From contig NZ_CP119422.1 in assembly GCF_030506285.1 (NCBI RefSeq), positions 3,429,001-3,493,000 of the forward strand: a stretch of 64,000 nucleotides of DNA, given 5' to 3'. Each line of letters starts with the position of its first letter. The first letter of the stretch is position 1. Shown here one piece after another: positions 45,358-52,187 of the stretch. The DNA is from Catalinimonas niigatensis (GTDB lineage: Bacteria; Bacteroidota; Bacteroidia; Cytophagales; Cyclobacteriaceae). The notes under the pieces were generated by a model. The model searched no databases and had not been told where the DNA came from. It saw only the letters and a list, made by a program, of their open reading frames with translations. The position numbers and the translations under genes are program-made.

Positions 45358-45440
45358 GAACTACTCCGCTGCAAGCAGATGGAGTATCTTAAAAACTTCT
45401 ACTCTAACTTTTCGCTCCAAGGAGCGGGGAATTGAACCCT
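45358..45440. repeat. REP-like hairpin pair
   Basis: Two hairpins lie 20-odd bases apart. In the first, TACTCC (45362-45367) pairs with GGAGTA (45381-45386), with GCTGCAAGCAG in between. In the second, CGCTCC (45413-45418) faces GGAGCG (45421-45426), followed by GGGAATTGAACCCT. The shape, and wording such as 'CCGCTGCAAGCAG', resemble the REP sequences dispersed by IS200-like (RAYT) transposases. No transposase is adjacent. Confidence 0.5.
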
Positions 45441-45566
45441 ATGAGATTAAAAATATATGGCTAAAAATTTTTATGCTCCTTTGGATGATTTTAAAGACTA
45501 CATGCCTTAAATATCTGTAAATGTATTGGTAACCCTTTCATAATTGAGACCTTTCAGGAAAATTAC

Positions 45567-45827
45567 CTATTGCATCTCCACTTCCTTTCTGGCCAAATCC
45601 AGTTCATACATTTTTTGCAAATTCATCCAGAAGTCTGCACTCATGCCAAAGTACTGGGCTAATCGCAAAGCAGTGTCAGCAGTAACAGACCTTTTGCCTG
45701 CAATAATCTGAGAAATCCGGTTAGCTGGAACTTCCAGGATACGTGCTAGCTCAGTTGCTGAGATGCCAATTTCTTCCAATTCATCGGCTAATATTTCCCC
45801 GGGATGTATGGGTGTTCTGTTCATCAT
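45567..45827 (-). CDS. higA: HigA-type antitoxin, apparently without its toxin
   Basis: This 86-residue protein is a HigA/VapI-type antitoxin: 'IHPGEILADELEEIGISATE' followed by an XRE helix-turn-helix ('LARILEVPANRISQIIAGKR') and 'LRLAQYFGMSADFWMNLQKM'. Such proteins bind their own operator and neutralise the HigB mRNA interferase, whose gene normally lies just upstream. Here only 174 bases separate the antitoxin from the divergent lutA gene, too few for a HigB of about 92 residues, and the downstream side has no frame. It is therefore an orphan, or works with a distant toxin. A double ATG marks the start. Confidence 0.88.
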   Translation of the reverse strand: MMNRTPIHPGEILADELEEIGISATELARILEVPANRISQIIAGKRSVTADTALRLAQYFGMSADFWMNLQKMYELDLARKEVEMQ

Positions 45828-45958
45828 ATTTTTTTTATAGCCAACAATTTACACTCAATTTATCTTTCATAGATAATCTTCATCAACTAACGCAAAAATA
45901 CCATCAGCCATAGACAAAGAAGTGGTGGCGATAGTACAGGACAGTGCTTTACTTAACA

Positions 45959-45988
45959 TTTTGTAAGTTAGGCGGATCATTATTTTTG
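45959..45988 (+). promoter_or_regulatory. Promoter of lutABC
   Basis: TTTTG at 45959-45963 and TATTTTTG at 45981-45988 fit the Bacteroidota -33 and -7 elements with 17 bases between. The -7 element matches TAnnTTTG exactly. It ends 13 bases before the lutA ATG, leaving a very short leader. Confidence 0.5.
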
Positions 45989-46001
45989 AATTGCTCAAAT
46001 C

Positions 46002-46757
46002 ATGCACATTGGTTTATTTATTCCTTGTTATGTAGATCAGTTTTATCCTCAGGTAGCTGTTGCCACCCTGGAACTGCTGGAAAAGCTCGGTCACCGGGTA
46101 AGCGTGCCCCCCGACCAAACCTGCTGTGGACAACCCATGGCCAATTCCGGTTACGAAAGATTCGCTAAGAAGACGATGGATCTGTTTGTCCAGAACTTCG
46201 CTGAATTTGATTATGTGGTAGCCCCTTCGGGAAGCTGCGTATACCATGTCCGTAAGCACTTTGACATTATAGAGCAGACACCTGAAGTACAGAAAATCAG
46301 AGAAAAAACGCTGGAAATTTGTGAATTTTTGGTCAATCATAATACTACTGACACATTGCAAAGCAGCTTTCCTTATAGAGTGGGTTTGCACGAAAGCTGC
46401 CACGGACAGCGGGGCTTGCGTTTTGCCAAATCTTCTGAACTGGTAGGAGAGCCCTTTTCCATCATACGCCAACTGTTGGAAAAGGTGGAAGGGATAGAAC
46501 TCGTCAACCTGCAACGCTCTGATGAATGCTGTGGCTTTGGCGGTACTTTTGCCGTAGCCGAAGAAGCAGTATCTGTGAAGATGGGCAAAGACCGAATCCA
46601 GGACCATATCCTCAATGGCGCTCAGGTGATCACCGGCACCGATATGTCCTGCCTGATGCACATGGAAGGCATTATCCGAAGAAGAAAGCTGCCATTGCGA
46701 GTGATGCATGTAAGTGAAATTTTAAATCATAGCGAACAACATGAGCCATCCGTCTGA
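46002..46757 (+). CDS. lutA: Lactate utilisation protein A
   Basis: The protein has 251 residues with two CCG domains, as in LutA/YkgE: 'DQTCCGQPMANSGYERFA' near residue 47 and 'DECCGFGGTFAVAEEAVS' near residue 174, which bind Fe-S or a haterodisulfide-reductase-like cluster. With LutB and LutC it oxidises L-lactate to pyruvate. Its end overlaps the start of lutB by 17 bases. A Bacteroidota-type promoter is visible just upstream. The length matches the family (about 240). Confidence 0.93.
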   Translation: MHIGLFIPCYVDQFYPQVAVATLELLEKLGHRVSVPPDQTCCGQPMANSGYERFAKKTMDLFVQNFAEFDYVVAPSGSCVYHVRKHFDIIEQTPEVQKIREKTLEICEFLVNHNTTDTLQSSFPYRVGLHESCHGQRGLRFAKSSELVGEPFSIIRQLLEKVEGIELVNLQRSDECCGFGGTFAVAEEAVSVKMGKDRIQDHILNGAQVITGTDMSCLMHMEGIIRRRKLPLRVMHVSEILNHSEQHEPSV

Positions 46758-48111
46758 AGCACAAAAGTTTGTAAAAAACGAAAATCGGGTCAACTGGCAT
46801 GATCAGTCGCTCTGGCATGTGAGAGAAAAGCGGGACAAGGCTGCCAACCTCTTTCCGGAATGGGAAGAGTTGCGGGAAAAAGCTTCCCAAATCAAATCCC
46901 ACGCCCTCTCTAAGCTTGACTACTACTTAGAAGAATTTGAAAAGAACGCCACCGCCAATGGCATCAAAGTACATTGGGCGAGCGATGCAATAGAACACAA
47001 TGAAATCGTATTTAATATTTTTCGGGAGCATCGCGTAAAGCGCATTGTCAAGAGCAAATCTATGCTGACCGAAGAATGCCACCTAAATCCTTTTCTGGAA
47101 AAACATGGTGTGGAGGTAATTGACTCTGACCTGGGAGAAAGAATTGTGCAGTTAGCTAAGGAAACCCCTTCGCACATTGTACTACCCGCCATCCACAAGA
47201 AACGGATGGAGATAGATGAGCTTTTTCAAAAACACCTGCATACCCAGCCCAGCAATGGAGATGCGAACTACCTGACCGCCGCTGCCCGTGAGCACCTGCG
47301 ACAGAAATTTATGCAGGCGGATGCCGCTTTGACGGGTGTCAATTTCGCCATTGCTGAAACCGGTGAGTTTGTGGTTTGTACCAACGAAGGCAATGCCGAT
47401 ATGGGCGTGCATCTGGCACCGCTCCATATTGCCAGCATGGGCATAGAAAAAATGATCCCCCGCTACGAAGATTTAGGTGTTTTCATCCGGCTGCTGGCCC
47501 GCAGCGCTACGGGTCAGCATGTAACTACTTATACCTCGCAGTTCCGTAAACCGAGAGAAGGTACTGAGTTACATATTATTTTGGTAGACAACGGCAGAAC
47601 GGTACAGCTAGGTAGAGAAAAATACCGCAGGTCGCTGCACTGCATCCGCTGTGGGGCATGCATGAATACCTGCCCGGTCTATCGCCGTAGTGGCGGACAC
47701 TCTTATCAGTCGGTAGTACCCGGTCCGATTGGTTCTATTCTCTCTCCTGGCATTGACATGAAAAAACATGCTTCACTGCCTTTTGCCTCTTCGCTTTGCG
47801 GTTCCTGTTCAGATGTTTGTCCGGTGAAGATTGACATCCACAAGCAGTTGTATACCTGGCGGCAGGACATCACCCGTGAAACCAATGAAGAGCCTGCCAA
47901 ACAATTTTCTATGAAACTTATGGGTTGGTTGTTTACCCATCCTAATCTTTATCGTAAGGCCGGAAAATTTGGCAGAAAAGCACTACAGATGATGCCACGC
48001 TGGATGGTATATAACCCTCTCAATACCTGGGGCAAACAACGGGAACTCCCTGAGCCACCCAAGCAGAGTTTTCAGGAATGGTATCAGCAAAACAGACAAA
48101 AAAATGGGTAA
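46741..48111 (+). CDS. lutB: Lactate utilisation protein B (Fe-S protein)
   Basis: The 456-residue product has an N-terminal LUD domain ('HWASDAIEHNEIVFNIFREH', 'TGVNFAIAETGEFVVCTNEG') and a C-terminal part with two [4Fe-4S] motifs, 'CIRCGACMNTCPVYRR' and 'CGSCSDVCPVKIDI'. This is the LutB/YkgF layout. It passes electrons from lactate towards the respiratory chain in a complex with LutA and LutC. Its stop overlaps the lutC start by 8 bases, and the ATG lies inside the end of lutA, so all three are coupled. Confidence 0.94.
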   Translation: MSHPSEAQKFVKNENRVNWHDQSLWHVREKRDKAANLFPEWEELREKASQIKSHALSKLDYYLEEFEKNATANGIKVHWASDAIEHNEIVFNIFREHRVKRIVKSKSMLTEECHLNPFLEKHGVEVIDSDLGERIVQLAKETPSHIVLPAIHKKRMEIDELFQKHLHTQPSNGDANYLTAAAREHLRQKFMQADAALTGVNFAIAETGEFVVCTNEGNADMGVHLAPLHIASMGIEKMIPRYEDLGVFIRLLARSATGQHVTTYTSQFRKPREGTELHIILVDNGRTVQLGREKYRRSLHCIRCGACMNTCPVYRRSGGHSYQSVVPGPIGSILSPGIDMKKHASLPFASSLCGSCSDVCPVKIDIHKQLYTWRQDITRETNEEPAKQFSMKLMGWLFTHPNLYRKAGKFGRKALQMMPRWMVYNPLNTWGKQRELPEPPKQSFQEWYQQNRQKNG

Positions 48112-48685
48112 AGCAGATATTCTTAAAGCGGTAAAAAAGAACAAACCGGAAGAGCTTCCTATCCCTTCTCTGGACTTTCCAACCTCCAACGGACAGGATT
48201 TGAAATCACTTTATCAGGAAAGGCTGGCTGCCGGAGGAGGAGAAGTAGTCTCTGCCAAGGATAAGGTAGAAGCCGAGTGGATTGTCAAAGAACGTATGGG
48301 CGATTATCAATATGTAGCCGGTGCTTTTGAGAATCTGAATACCATGGACCTCTCAGCCATCCGTGACCCACATGAGTTGGAACTGCTGGATATGGCGGTT
48401 TTTGAAGGCTTACTGGGCGTGGCTGAAAATGGTGCCATCTGGGTCAATGAAGAGTCACTGGTGCACAGGGCGGCGCCATTCATCACCCAGCATCTTGTCC
48501 TGCTCATTCGTGAAGATCAGTTGGTAGACAAGATGCATGAGGCTTACAAAAGATTGCGCAGCCAGGAATACGGACATGGCGTTTTTATTGCTGGTCCTTC
48601 TAAAACTGCTGACATTGAACAATCACTCGTCATTGGTGCCCATGGCCCCAAAAGCCTACTGGTGATCATGCTCCCCCCGGCATAA
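48104..48685 (+). CDS. lutC: Lactate utilisation protein C
   Basis: This 193-residue protein is the stand-alone LUD-domain subunit LutC/YkgG. It shows 'LLGVAENGAIWVNEESLVHR' and 'GVFIAGPSKTADIEQSLVIG', followed by the closing 'HGPKSLLVIMLPP' strand. It is required with LutA and LutB for growth on L-lactate. It is the last gene of the operon and is followed after one base by an intrinsic terminator. Confidence 0.92.
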   Translation: MGKADILKAVKKNKPEELPIPSLDFPTSNGQDLKSLYQERLAAGGGEVVSAKDKVEAEWIVKERMGDYQYVAGAFENLNTMDLSAIRDPHELELLDMAVFEGLLGVAENGAIWVNEESLVHRAAPFITQHLVLLIREDQLVDKMHEAYKRLRSQEYGHGVFIAGPSKTADIEQSLVIGAHGPKSLLVIMLPPA

Positions 48686-48716
48686 AAAAAGTCCACCCTT
48701 TCAGGCAGACCTTTTT
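48684..48716 (+). terminator. Terminator of lutABC
   Basis: An A-run, then GTC..CCT..TTC..AGG..GAC and a T-run form a hairpin (core 48691-48710) directly after the lutC stop, ending in CTTTTT. The stem is interrupted but the A/T flanks extend it. Confidence 0.6.
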
Positions 48717-49054
48717 GTGCACTTATGAGAATTCGTAATATCAAATAATGATTTTGGTAGTAGGCATTAGCATACTATAAGCTTCTTCCAACTCATTCCG
48801 TCCCTTTTATCCCTTCTTAATTTTCTACCATTTTATTTAATTCTTGTGGAGATCTTCGGAAGATTCGCGGCATATCTGTATGCTTAATTATGCTATGATA
48901 CACAATCATATGCACTTCTCTTGCAATGGGCAAAAACATGCAAATAATCAATCAAAATAGTATTGATTTCGTTTACTAAATAAAAATAGTCTTTTTTTTG
49001 ATGTCAAAATTAAAATAATTTAAAATAACCCCCTTACAAATTGATGATTTTTAT
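48717..49054. other. Intergenic region with no recognised feature
   Basis: This AT-rich stretch of 338 bases lies between the lut terminator and the hppD leader. I see no gene or exact TAnnTTTG promoter element, although a promoter for the tyrosine operon is expected near its end. Confidence 0.5.
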
Positions 49055-49120
49055 ATCTGATGGAGGTTGTTATTCATGGAAAGTACTACAAAAAGATATA
49101 AGTACTCTTTTCCACCAGAT
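49055..49120 (+). promoter_or_regulatory. Hairpin covering the start of the hppD leader frame
   Basis: ATCTGATGG (49055-49063) pairs in 8 of 9 positions with CCACCAGAT (49112-49120). The 5' arm reaches into the GGAGG (49062-49066) that precedes the small frame at 49076, and the 3' arm lies inside that frame. AGTAC/GTACT (49082-49086 and 49102-49106) can add an inner stem. The pairing could limit access to the Shine-Dalgarno sequence. Confidence 0.4.
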
Positions 49121-49174
49121 GTAGAAAGATACTTTCTCCATTTTCACAAAAACTCATTAACCTATGCACACTGA
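49076..49174 (+). CDS. Possible aromatic-rich leader peptide of hppD
   Basis: This 32-codon frame starts at ATG 49076, nine bases after GGAGG, which is unusual in this window, where genes otherwise lack such sites. It ends at TGA 49172-49174, inside the first codons of hppD (ATG 49164) in another frame, an 11-base overlap. Seven of 32 residues are Phe or Tyr (positions 8, 10, 12, 19, 20, 23, 30), for example 'RYKYSFPPDVERYFLHF'. A leader of this kind could tie hppD translation to the supply of charged tRNA-Tyr or tRNA-Phe, or simply couple initiation. AT-rich DNA yields Phe and Tyr codons readily, so chance is a real alternative. Confidence 0.35.
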   Translation: MESTTKRYKYSFPPDVERYFLHFHKNSLTYAH

Positions 49175-50300
49175 TTCCACTTTATCTAAAAAAATAGCAG
49201 CCAAAGAAGAAGATATTTTACCCATACAGGGCACTTATTATGTAGAGTTTTATGTGGGTAATGCCCGGCAGGCTGCTTACTATTACCACTATGTATTCGG
49301 CTTTGACATTATTGCTTACCGCGGTCCGGAAACCGGGCATAAGGGATCGACCAGCTATCTGCTGGCTCAGAATAAACTACGCTTTGTCCTCACTTCTTCC
49401 CTTACTCCTGACAGCCCGATTGCAGCGCATGTACATCGGCATGGTGACGGTATCAAAGATATTGCCCTCTGGGTAGAAGATGCTCGCAAATCTTTTGAGG
49501 AAACGGTGAGCCGAGGAGCCGAAGCTGTTCATGGACCTTATACACTAAAAGATGATGAGGGAGAGGTTGTGATGGCTTCTATCGCTACCTACGGTGATAC
49601 CATTCATACTTTTGTAGAAAACCGAAATTATCAGGGACTATTTTTACCCGGCTTCCGTGCCTGGAAAAATGAAAACCTGACCAATCGCTCCATCGGTTTA
49701 AAGTATGTGGACCACATAGTGGGCAATGTAGATCTGGGCGATATGAACAAATACGTACAGTTTTATGCCGACGTGATGGGCTTTAAGCAGCTGGTCTCAT
49801 TTGATGACAAAGATATTTCTACCAAATACACCGCGCTGATGTCCAAGGTCATGTCCAATGGCAATGAGCGCATCAAATTTCCCATCAACGAGCCTGCGCC
49901 TGGCCTGAAGAAGAGCCAGATTGATGAGTACCTGGAATTTTATCGGGGAGCAGGCGTGCAGCATATCGCCATTGCTACCGACGATATCATCCAGATGGTC
50001 AGCCAGTTGAGAAATAACGGCCTGGAGTTTCTGCGTGTGCCGGACACCTATTATGATACTCTCAAAGAAAGAGTAGGCGACATAGAGGAACCCATAGAAG
50101 AACTTAGAAAACTAGGCGTGTTGGTAGACCGGGATGAGGAAGGTTACCTGCTACAGATTTTCACCAAACCCGTACAGGACCGGCCAACGGTATTCTACGA
50201 AATCATTGAGCGTAAAGGCGCGCGTTCTTTCGGTAAAGGCAACTTCAAAGCCCTTTTTGAGGCGATAGAAAGAGAGCAGGAACTTAGAGGTAATTTATAA
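49164..50300 (+). CDS. hppD: 4-hydroxyphenylpyruvate dioxygenase
   Basis: The protein has 378 residues and two vicinal-oxygen-chelate domains. The iron ligands are His184 ('YVDHIVGNVD'), His267 ('GVQHIAIATDD') and Glu346 ('TVFYEIIER'). The C-terminal gate helix ('GKGNFKALFEAIEREQE') is present. It converts 4-hydroxyphenylpyruvate, from tyrosine, into homogentisate. It is the first enzyme gene of the operon. Its start lacks a Shine-Dalgarno sequence and is overlapped by a small upstream frame. The next core gene, hmgA, is 1.9 kb downstream because a cassette and an insertion element lie between. Confidence 0.95.
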   Translation: MHTDSTLSKKIAAKEEDILPIQGTYYVEFYVGNARQAAYYYHYVFGFDIIAYRGPETGHKGSTSYLLAQNKLRFVLTSSLTPDSPIAAHVHRHGDGIKDIALWVEDARKSFEETVSRGAEAVHGPYTLKDDEGEVVMASIATYGDTIHTFVENRNYQGLFLPGFRAWKNENLTNRSIGLKYVDHIVGNVDLGDMNKYVQFYADVMGFKQLVSFDDKDISTKYTALMSKVMSNGNERIKFPINEPAPGLKKSQIDEYLEFYRGAGVQHIAIATDDIIQMVSQLRNNGLEFLRVPDTYYDTLKERVGDIEEPIEELRKLGVLVDRDEEGYLLQIFTKPVQDRPTVFYEIIERKGARSFGKGNFKALFEAIEREQELRGNL

Positions 50301-50313
50301 TAATGTACTATGA

Positions 50314-50333
50314 GTAATGTGCAATGAACAATT
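50314..50333 (+). repeat. Left inverted repeat of the four-helix-bundle cassette
   Basis: GTAATGTGCAATGAACAATT matches the reverse complement of 52134-52153 at 17 of 20 positions. The pair brackets the split four-helix-bundle gene, so they may mark the ends of a small mobile cassette. Confidence 0.5.
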
Positions 50334-50640
50334 GGCTTCTAACGAATGATAGACAAAAAAGAAATGATAAGAAAAACCCGGTGCAGGAGAAGTCATTTGC
50401 TTTTGCCATACGCATTGTTCGTTTGTATCAGTATTTAGTTAAAGAACAAAAAGAATTTGTACTCTCAAAGCAATTGTTGAGAAGTGGAACGAGCATTGGA
50501 GCTAAGTAGAAGAAAGTATAGGAGGATTTACAAAGAAAGACTTTCGTGCCAAGCTATCTATTGCATACAAAGAAGCTCGGGAGACAAAATACTGGTTAAA
50601 ATTGCTTAAGGAAACAGGTTATATCAGTGCGTTCTATTAA
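50324..50640 (+). pseudogene. Four-helix-bundle protein gene, 5' fragment (frameshifted)
   Basis: The frame from ATG 50324 reads as the four-helix-bundle family related to 23S rRNA intervening-sequence proteins: 'VQEKSFAFAIRIVRLYQYL' and 'SKQLLRSGTSIGA'. At about 50505 one base is missing, producing TAG at 50507-50509. After a shift the expected sequence resumes: 'VEESIGGFTKKDFRAKLS', then 'YKEARETKYWLKLLKETG'. It stops at 'YISAFY', where the IS110-family element begins; the last part of the gene is found at 52046-52135. The gene is thus broken twice, by a frameshift and by an insertion. The base could also be a sequencing slip. The family's function is unknown; it may assemble into five-fold bundles. 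Confidence 0.85.
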
Positions 50641-50840
50641 AAAAACAAGCTTTTTAATATTAATATTTTAAGAAAAAGGCATAGACATCCTGCTCAACCA
50701 TAAAGTTGAAAATTTTATTCTTTTTTGGATCTGCTACCGTAAAAGTTTGCTGTAAGCAAACGAGGTGTTAAAAGCAGTAAACGCAAGCATTTCCTACTTT
50801 CACCACCTGCTGTTCACTAGGTGGTCAAAAAATGTTCATA

Positions 50841-51836
50841 TTACTGCAGTTGTAGTTTCACATAGGGAGTATCCCTTCTGATGACAGCGAACATTCGGCT
50901 GATGAGCTTATTTCTGATGGCATTGATGACGACCATGTGATGTTTGCCCTCTTTGATCTTTCTGCGGTAGTAAACATGATACTCATTCTCGGTGCGTAAA
51001 GTATTTACAGCTCCCATACTAAGCAAAGCTTTCAACTTCTTATTGGCAATAGAAGAGACTTGTGTTCTCTTTTTGATGCTGGTGCCTGACTGGTGAGGAA
51101 AAGGAGCAGTGCCTACATAACAAGCAAATTTACGCCAGTCCTTGAATTTGGTAAAGCCATAGGTGTAGGCAATGACCTGAGCGGCGATTACTTTACCTAC
51201 TCCTGGAATAGAGCAGAGCAAATGATTCTGGTGATGTAGCTGCTGATCCTGCTGCATAAGCCGATCAATTTGCTCATTGCACTTCTTGATCTGTTCTTTA
51301 AGGGCTTTGAGCTGTTGATTAAGGGAACGCATCATAAAAGAGATATCAACATACCCATCTAATTGCTTATGAGCTTCTATTGCAGTGATGATGCTGGTCT
51401 TCTGCTTAATGAGACGAAGTCTAAAAGAGATCAAAGTCTTAAGCTGTGCTACTACAGCAACAGGAGGTGTGTATAGTTTCAACTTATCAGCGAACCTAAA
51501 TGCAAACTGCGCTATCATCTCCGCATCTGCTTTATCCGTTTTTTTCCTCTTGATACCCACAGAATGCTTGATACGATAAGCAGATTCCAGGCAAAGATCT
51601 GCCTTTTTACTTGCCAGAAAACAAGCCAAACCATAGCTATAGCTTCCTGTATCCTCCATGCAAAACAAACAATTTTGCAACGATGCAACAGACCTGATCC
51701 ATTTGAGAAATGTTGCAAATCCTCTATTATTGTTCTTAAACTGCTTGTGAGTTAGGGCACCGGATGAAGGTTCAAAAATGGCAGCATCAAAGGAAGATTT
51801 ACTTACATCAATGCCCACAAATACTGACTTTTTCAT
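50841..51836 (-). CDS. IS110-family transposase (DEDD recombinase)
   Basis: The protein has 331 residues. The RuvC-like N-terminal domain shows the DEDD acidic set: Asp10 ('FVGIDVSKSSFD'), Glu61 ('CMEDTGSYSYGL'), Asp101 and Asp104 ('RKKTDKADAEMIAQ'). The C-terminal Transposase_20 domain has 'LCSIPGVGKVIAAQVIAYT', 'FACYVGTAPFPHQSGTSI' with the catalytic serine region, and 'NAIRNKLISRMFAVI'. The frame is intact and of normal length, so the element may still move. IS110 recombinases use a structured RNA encoded in the element to choose their target; a candidate lies just upstream of this gene. Confidence 0.93.
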   Translation of the reverse strand: MKKSVFVGIDVSKSSFDAAIFEPSSGALTHKQFKNNNRGFATFLKWIRSVASLQNCLFCMEDTGSYSYGLACFLASKKADLCLESAYRIKHSVGIKRKKTDKADAEMIAQFAFRFADKLKLYTPPVAVVAQLKTLISFRLRLIKQKTSIITAIEAHKQLDGYVDISFMMRSLNQQLKALKEQIKKCNEQIDRLMQQDQQLHHQNHLLCSIPGVGKVIAAQVIAYTYGFTKFKDWRKFACYVGTAPFPHQSGTSIKKRTQVSSIANKKLKALLSMGAVNTLRTENEYHVYYRRKIKEGKHHMVVINAIRNKLISRMFAVIRRDTPYVKLQLQ

Positions 51837-51863
51837 AACTTAATGATTGAAGATTAACAATAA

Positions 51864-52000
51864 GTTGAACCAACTAGCACCTTTATGAGGCATGCAGGCC
51901 TATCGTTCTATAGGGTCATAGGTTCAACATTTTAGGAAAAGGAGGACTAACACACTGTCAAGGTCTTAAGCCTAAGCAAGCCACAAGTTCTCCTCCTTTT
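51864..52000 (-). ncRNA. Candidate bridge RNA of the IS110-family element
   Basis: The noncoding end upstream of the transposase can fold on the minus strand into two successive hairpins. The first has a perfect 10-bp stem, AAAAGGAGGA/TCCTCCTTTT (51937-51946 with 51991-52000), around a 44-base loop. The second has a perfect 8-bp stem, GTTGAACC/GGTTCAAC (51864-51871 with 51921-51928), around a 49-base loop. Two stem-loops carrying large loops upstream of the recombinase is the known layout of IS110 bridge RNAs, one loop binding target and one donor. The first loop contains GGCTTGC, complementary to GCAAGCC at 52048-52054 in the interrupted gene; a 7-base match may be chance. Confidence 0.5.
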
Positions 52001-52045
52001 CTCTAAAGGTAAGAATTGGATTATTTTATATGATTAAATATAAAG

Positions 52046-52135
52046 ATGCAAGCCTTTGAATCCTTATATGATGATTGTGAAGAGATACTGAAGCTCTTGT
52101 TCGTCATTCTCAAAAATTCAAAAGATGAAAAATAA
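52046..52135 (+). pseudogene. Four-helix-bundle protein gene, 3' fragment
   Basis: Thirty codons including the stop read 'QAFESLYDDCEEILKLLFVI', the usual C-terminal helix of the family, and continue the protein broken off at 50640. Together the two parts give a product of the expected size (about 130 residues). This shows that the insertion element entered this gene. Confidence 0.8.
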
Positions 52136-52153
52136 TTGTGTATTGTACATTAC
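52134..52153 (-). repeat. Right inverted repeat of the four-helix-bundle cassette
   Basis: Read on the minus strand this is GTAATGTACAATACACAATT, matching 50314-50333 at 17 of 20 bases. It overlaps the stop of the 3' gene fragment by two bases and lies 34 bases before hmgA. Confidence 0.5.
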
Positions 52154-52187
52154 TCATTGCTCATTGTTATTTGAAAATTGAAAAGAA

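Larger units (their letters stand above)
50632..52045 (-). mobile_element. IS110-family insertion element (ends approximate)
   Basis: About 1.41 kb of DNA interrupts the four-helix-bundle gene between the codons for 'GYIS' and 'QAFESL'. It contains one intact transposase gene (50841-51836) and about 200 bases of noncoding DNA on each side. Neither clear terminal inverted repeats nor a target duplication is seen, which fits IS110 elements. The ends were placed from where the host gene stops and resumes and may be off by some ten bases. Confidence 0.75.

Noticed and set aside
45828-46001. Possible higB toxin remnant upstream of higA
   Set aside because: The minus-strand translation (ending ADGIFALVDEDYL) has only a faint likeness to the HigB C-terminus, too weak to call a pseudogene.
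50324-50509. A free-standing 61-residue protein gene
   Set aside because: It is the first half of a frameshifted and IS-interrupted four-helix-bundle gene, not a complete gene.
51976-52054. GCAAGCC shared by the IS noncoding end and the target flank as proof of guide pairing
   Set aside because: Seven bases over two 40-base stretches can match by chance, so it is reported only as a hint within the bridge RNA entry.
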